DNA of 64,000 bases, taken from assembly GCF_051132615.1 (NCBI RefSeq), contig NZ_CP152375.1, positions 2,108,001 to 2,172,000 on the forward strand, read 5' to 3'. The position numbers and the translations under genes were made by a program. The notes under the pieces were generated by a model, which searched no databases, was not told the origin of the DNA, and saw only the letters and a list, made by a program, of their open reading frames with translations. This DNA is from G051132615 sp051132615 (GTDB lineage Bacteria > Pseudomonadota > Gammaproteobacteria > Burkholderiales > Neisseriaceae). This document shows, in pieces, positions 63,408-64,000 of the stretch; position 1 is the stretch's first letter; each line of letters starts with the position of its first letter.

Positions 63408-64000
63408 TTAATAAACAACAGACACATCCGCATTAAAACTTTCGGGGGAGGCTGCAGCCCACATTTTTTGATAAAACGGATCTTGTACTGAGCCATTAAT
63501 CAGTGCATTTTCTTCAATAAAAGTATAAAGAGAAGAAAGGGGCTGAATTCTACCATCTGCAAAACGTCTGGAAACATGGTGTGCGGTAATTTGGGCTGGG
63601 TGTTCTAGGCCTGCGGCCGCAACCATTTCAGATAAAGCTTTGAGCGTATTTTTGTGGAAGTTAAACACGCGTTCTGCTTTATCTGGCACTACTAATGCTT
63701 TTTGGCGTTGCGGATCTTGAGTGGCGACACCTGTTGGGCATTTATTGGTGTGGCAGCTTTGTGATTGAATACAGCCAACAGCCATCATGAAACCACGTGC
63801 TGAATTAATCCAGTCAGCGCCAATAGCCATGGTGCTGATGATGTCATAAGCACTGATGATTTTACCTGCAGCACCAATTTTGATTTTGTCTCGTATGCCA
63901 GCGCCAACCAGTGTGTTATGCACAAATAATAAACCTTCACGCATAGGCATCCCAATATGATCACTAAACTCTAATGGTGCCGCTCCTGTACCACCTTCTG
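63408..64000 (-). CDS. C-terminal part of an FMN-binding glutamate synthase family protein (5' end outside window)
   Basis: The frame is open to the window edge (about 197 residues visible), starting EGGTGAAPLEFSDHIGMPMR. This is the FMN-barrel region of GltB-type enzymes: AAGKIISAYDIISTMAIGAD binds FMN phosphate, and CHTNKCPTGVATQDP holds the cysteines that bind the Fe-S cluster. The short C-terminal tail after this region, and the absence of a GXGXG domain, fit the smaller stand-alone glutamate-synthase-domain-2 (GltB2-like) family rather than the large GltB subunit. The N-terminal part lies beyond 64000. Confidence 0.85.
   Translation of the reverse strand, partial: EGGTGAAPLEFSDHIGMPMREGLLFVHNTLVGAGIRDKIKIGAAGKIISAYDIISTMAIGADWINSARGFMMAVGCIQSQSCHTNKCPTGVATQDPQRQKALVVPDKAERVFNFHKNTLKALSEMVAAAGLEHPAQITAHHVSRRFADGRIQPLSSLYTFIEENALINGSVQDPFYQKMWAAASPESFNADVSVVY

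Noticed and set aside
1..64000. Neisseria-type DNA uptake sequence (GCCGTCTGAA and known dialects)
   Set aside because: I noticed no copies while reading, despite the presence of comEC. A string search for the known dialects and for over-represented 10-12-mers would settle it.
1..64000. CRISPR arrays, insertion sequences, phage or integrase genes
   Set aside because: No regularly spaced repeats, transposase motifs or attachment-site duplications were seen; the accessory lipase region has no visible mobility genes.

Overview
The window is a 64 kb piece of an AT-rich proteobacterial chromosome. Several traits point to a betaproteobacterium of the Neisseriaceae type. The pyruvate dehydrogenase locus has a homodimeric E1, an E2 with two lipoyl domains and an E3 that carries its own lipoyl domain (the P64K type known from Neisseria). 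The energy-coupling operon is ordered tonB-exbB-exbD. Housekeeping groups such as pepA-holC next to divergent lptF-lptG, trkA-trkH-slt and tig-clpP-clpX are also present. The genus is not certain; low-GC relatives such as Snodgrassella would fit. I did not notice the canonical Neisseria DNA uptake sequence.

Layout. 1-8.3 kb: the tail of an unknown gene, an iron-type alcohol dehydrogenase, a DUF3820 protein with the GTPase YlqF, murJ-argJ, an aminotransferase, and an unusual zinc-ribbon/membrane/pilin-like fusion. 8.3-13.1 kb: ilvD, then an accessory island with two tandem copies of a small lipoprotein gene (the first broken) and a GHSLGG lipase whose C-terminus resembles the secretion domain of antibacterial type IV secretion effectors. 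13.3-26.8 kb: comEC, a DUF922 protein, a Fur-box-preceded efeU-efeM-efeO-efeB iron uptake operon, gltS, a Fur-box-preceded tonB-exbB-exbD operon, and pepA-holC followed by an acidic protein holding a perfect 20-copy hexanucleotide repeat. 28.3-38 kb: lptF-lptG, a GNAT enzyme, an ABC-F ATPase, an unknown membrane protein that may start at ATT, a MarR regulator, tRNA-Asn, a secreted hydrolase, a membrane protein with a decayed paralogue beside it, and dctA. 38.6-45 kb: aceE-aceF-lpdA. 45-56.8 kb: a divergent isochorismatase-like hydrolase and LysR pair, a b-type cytochrome, a decayed O-methyltransferase, slt, trkH, trkA, ahpC, ahpF, a SIMPL protein and a TRIC-like channel. 56.9-64 kb: two tandem paralogous envelope proteins of unknown function, clpX, clpP, tig, and the C-terminal part of a glutamate-synthase-like enzyme.

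Most of the window is conserved core metabolism, envelope assembly, iron uptake and proteolysis, with genes in short operons closed by clear hairpin terminators. The least ordinary parts are the lipase/immunity island (10.26-13.13 kb), the GCAGAA repeat tract, the candidate ATT start, two gene remnants, and the unknown envelope paralogues near 57-59.6 kb. The proposed antibacterial role of the island is inference: no secretion apparatus lies in the window.
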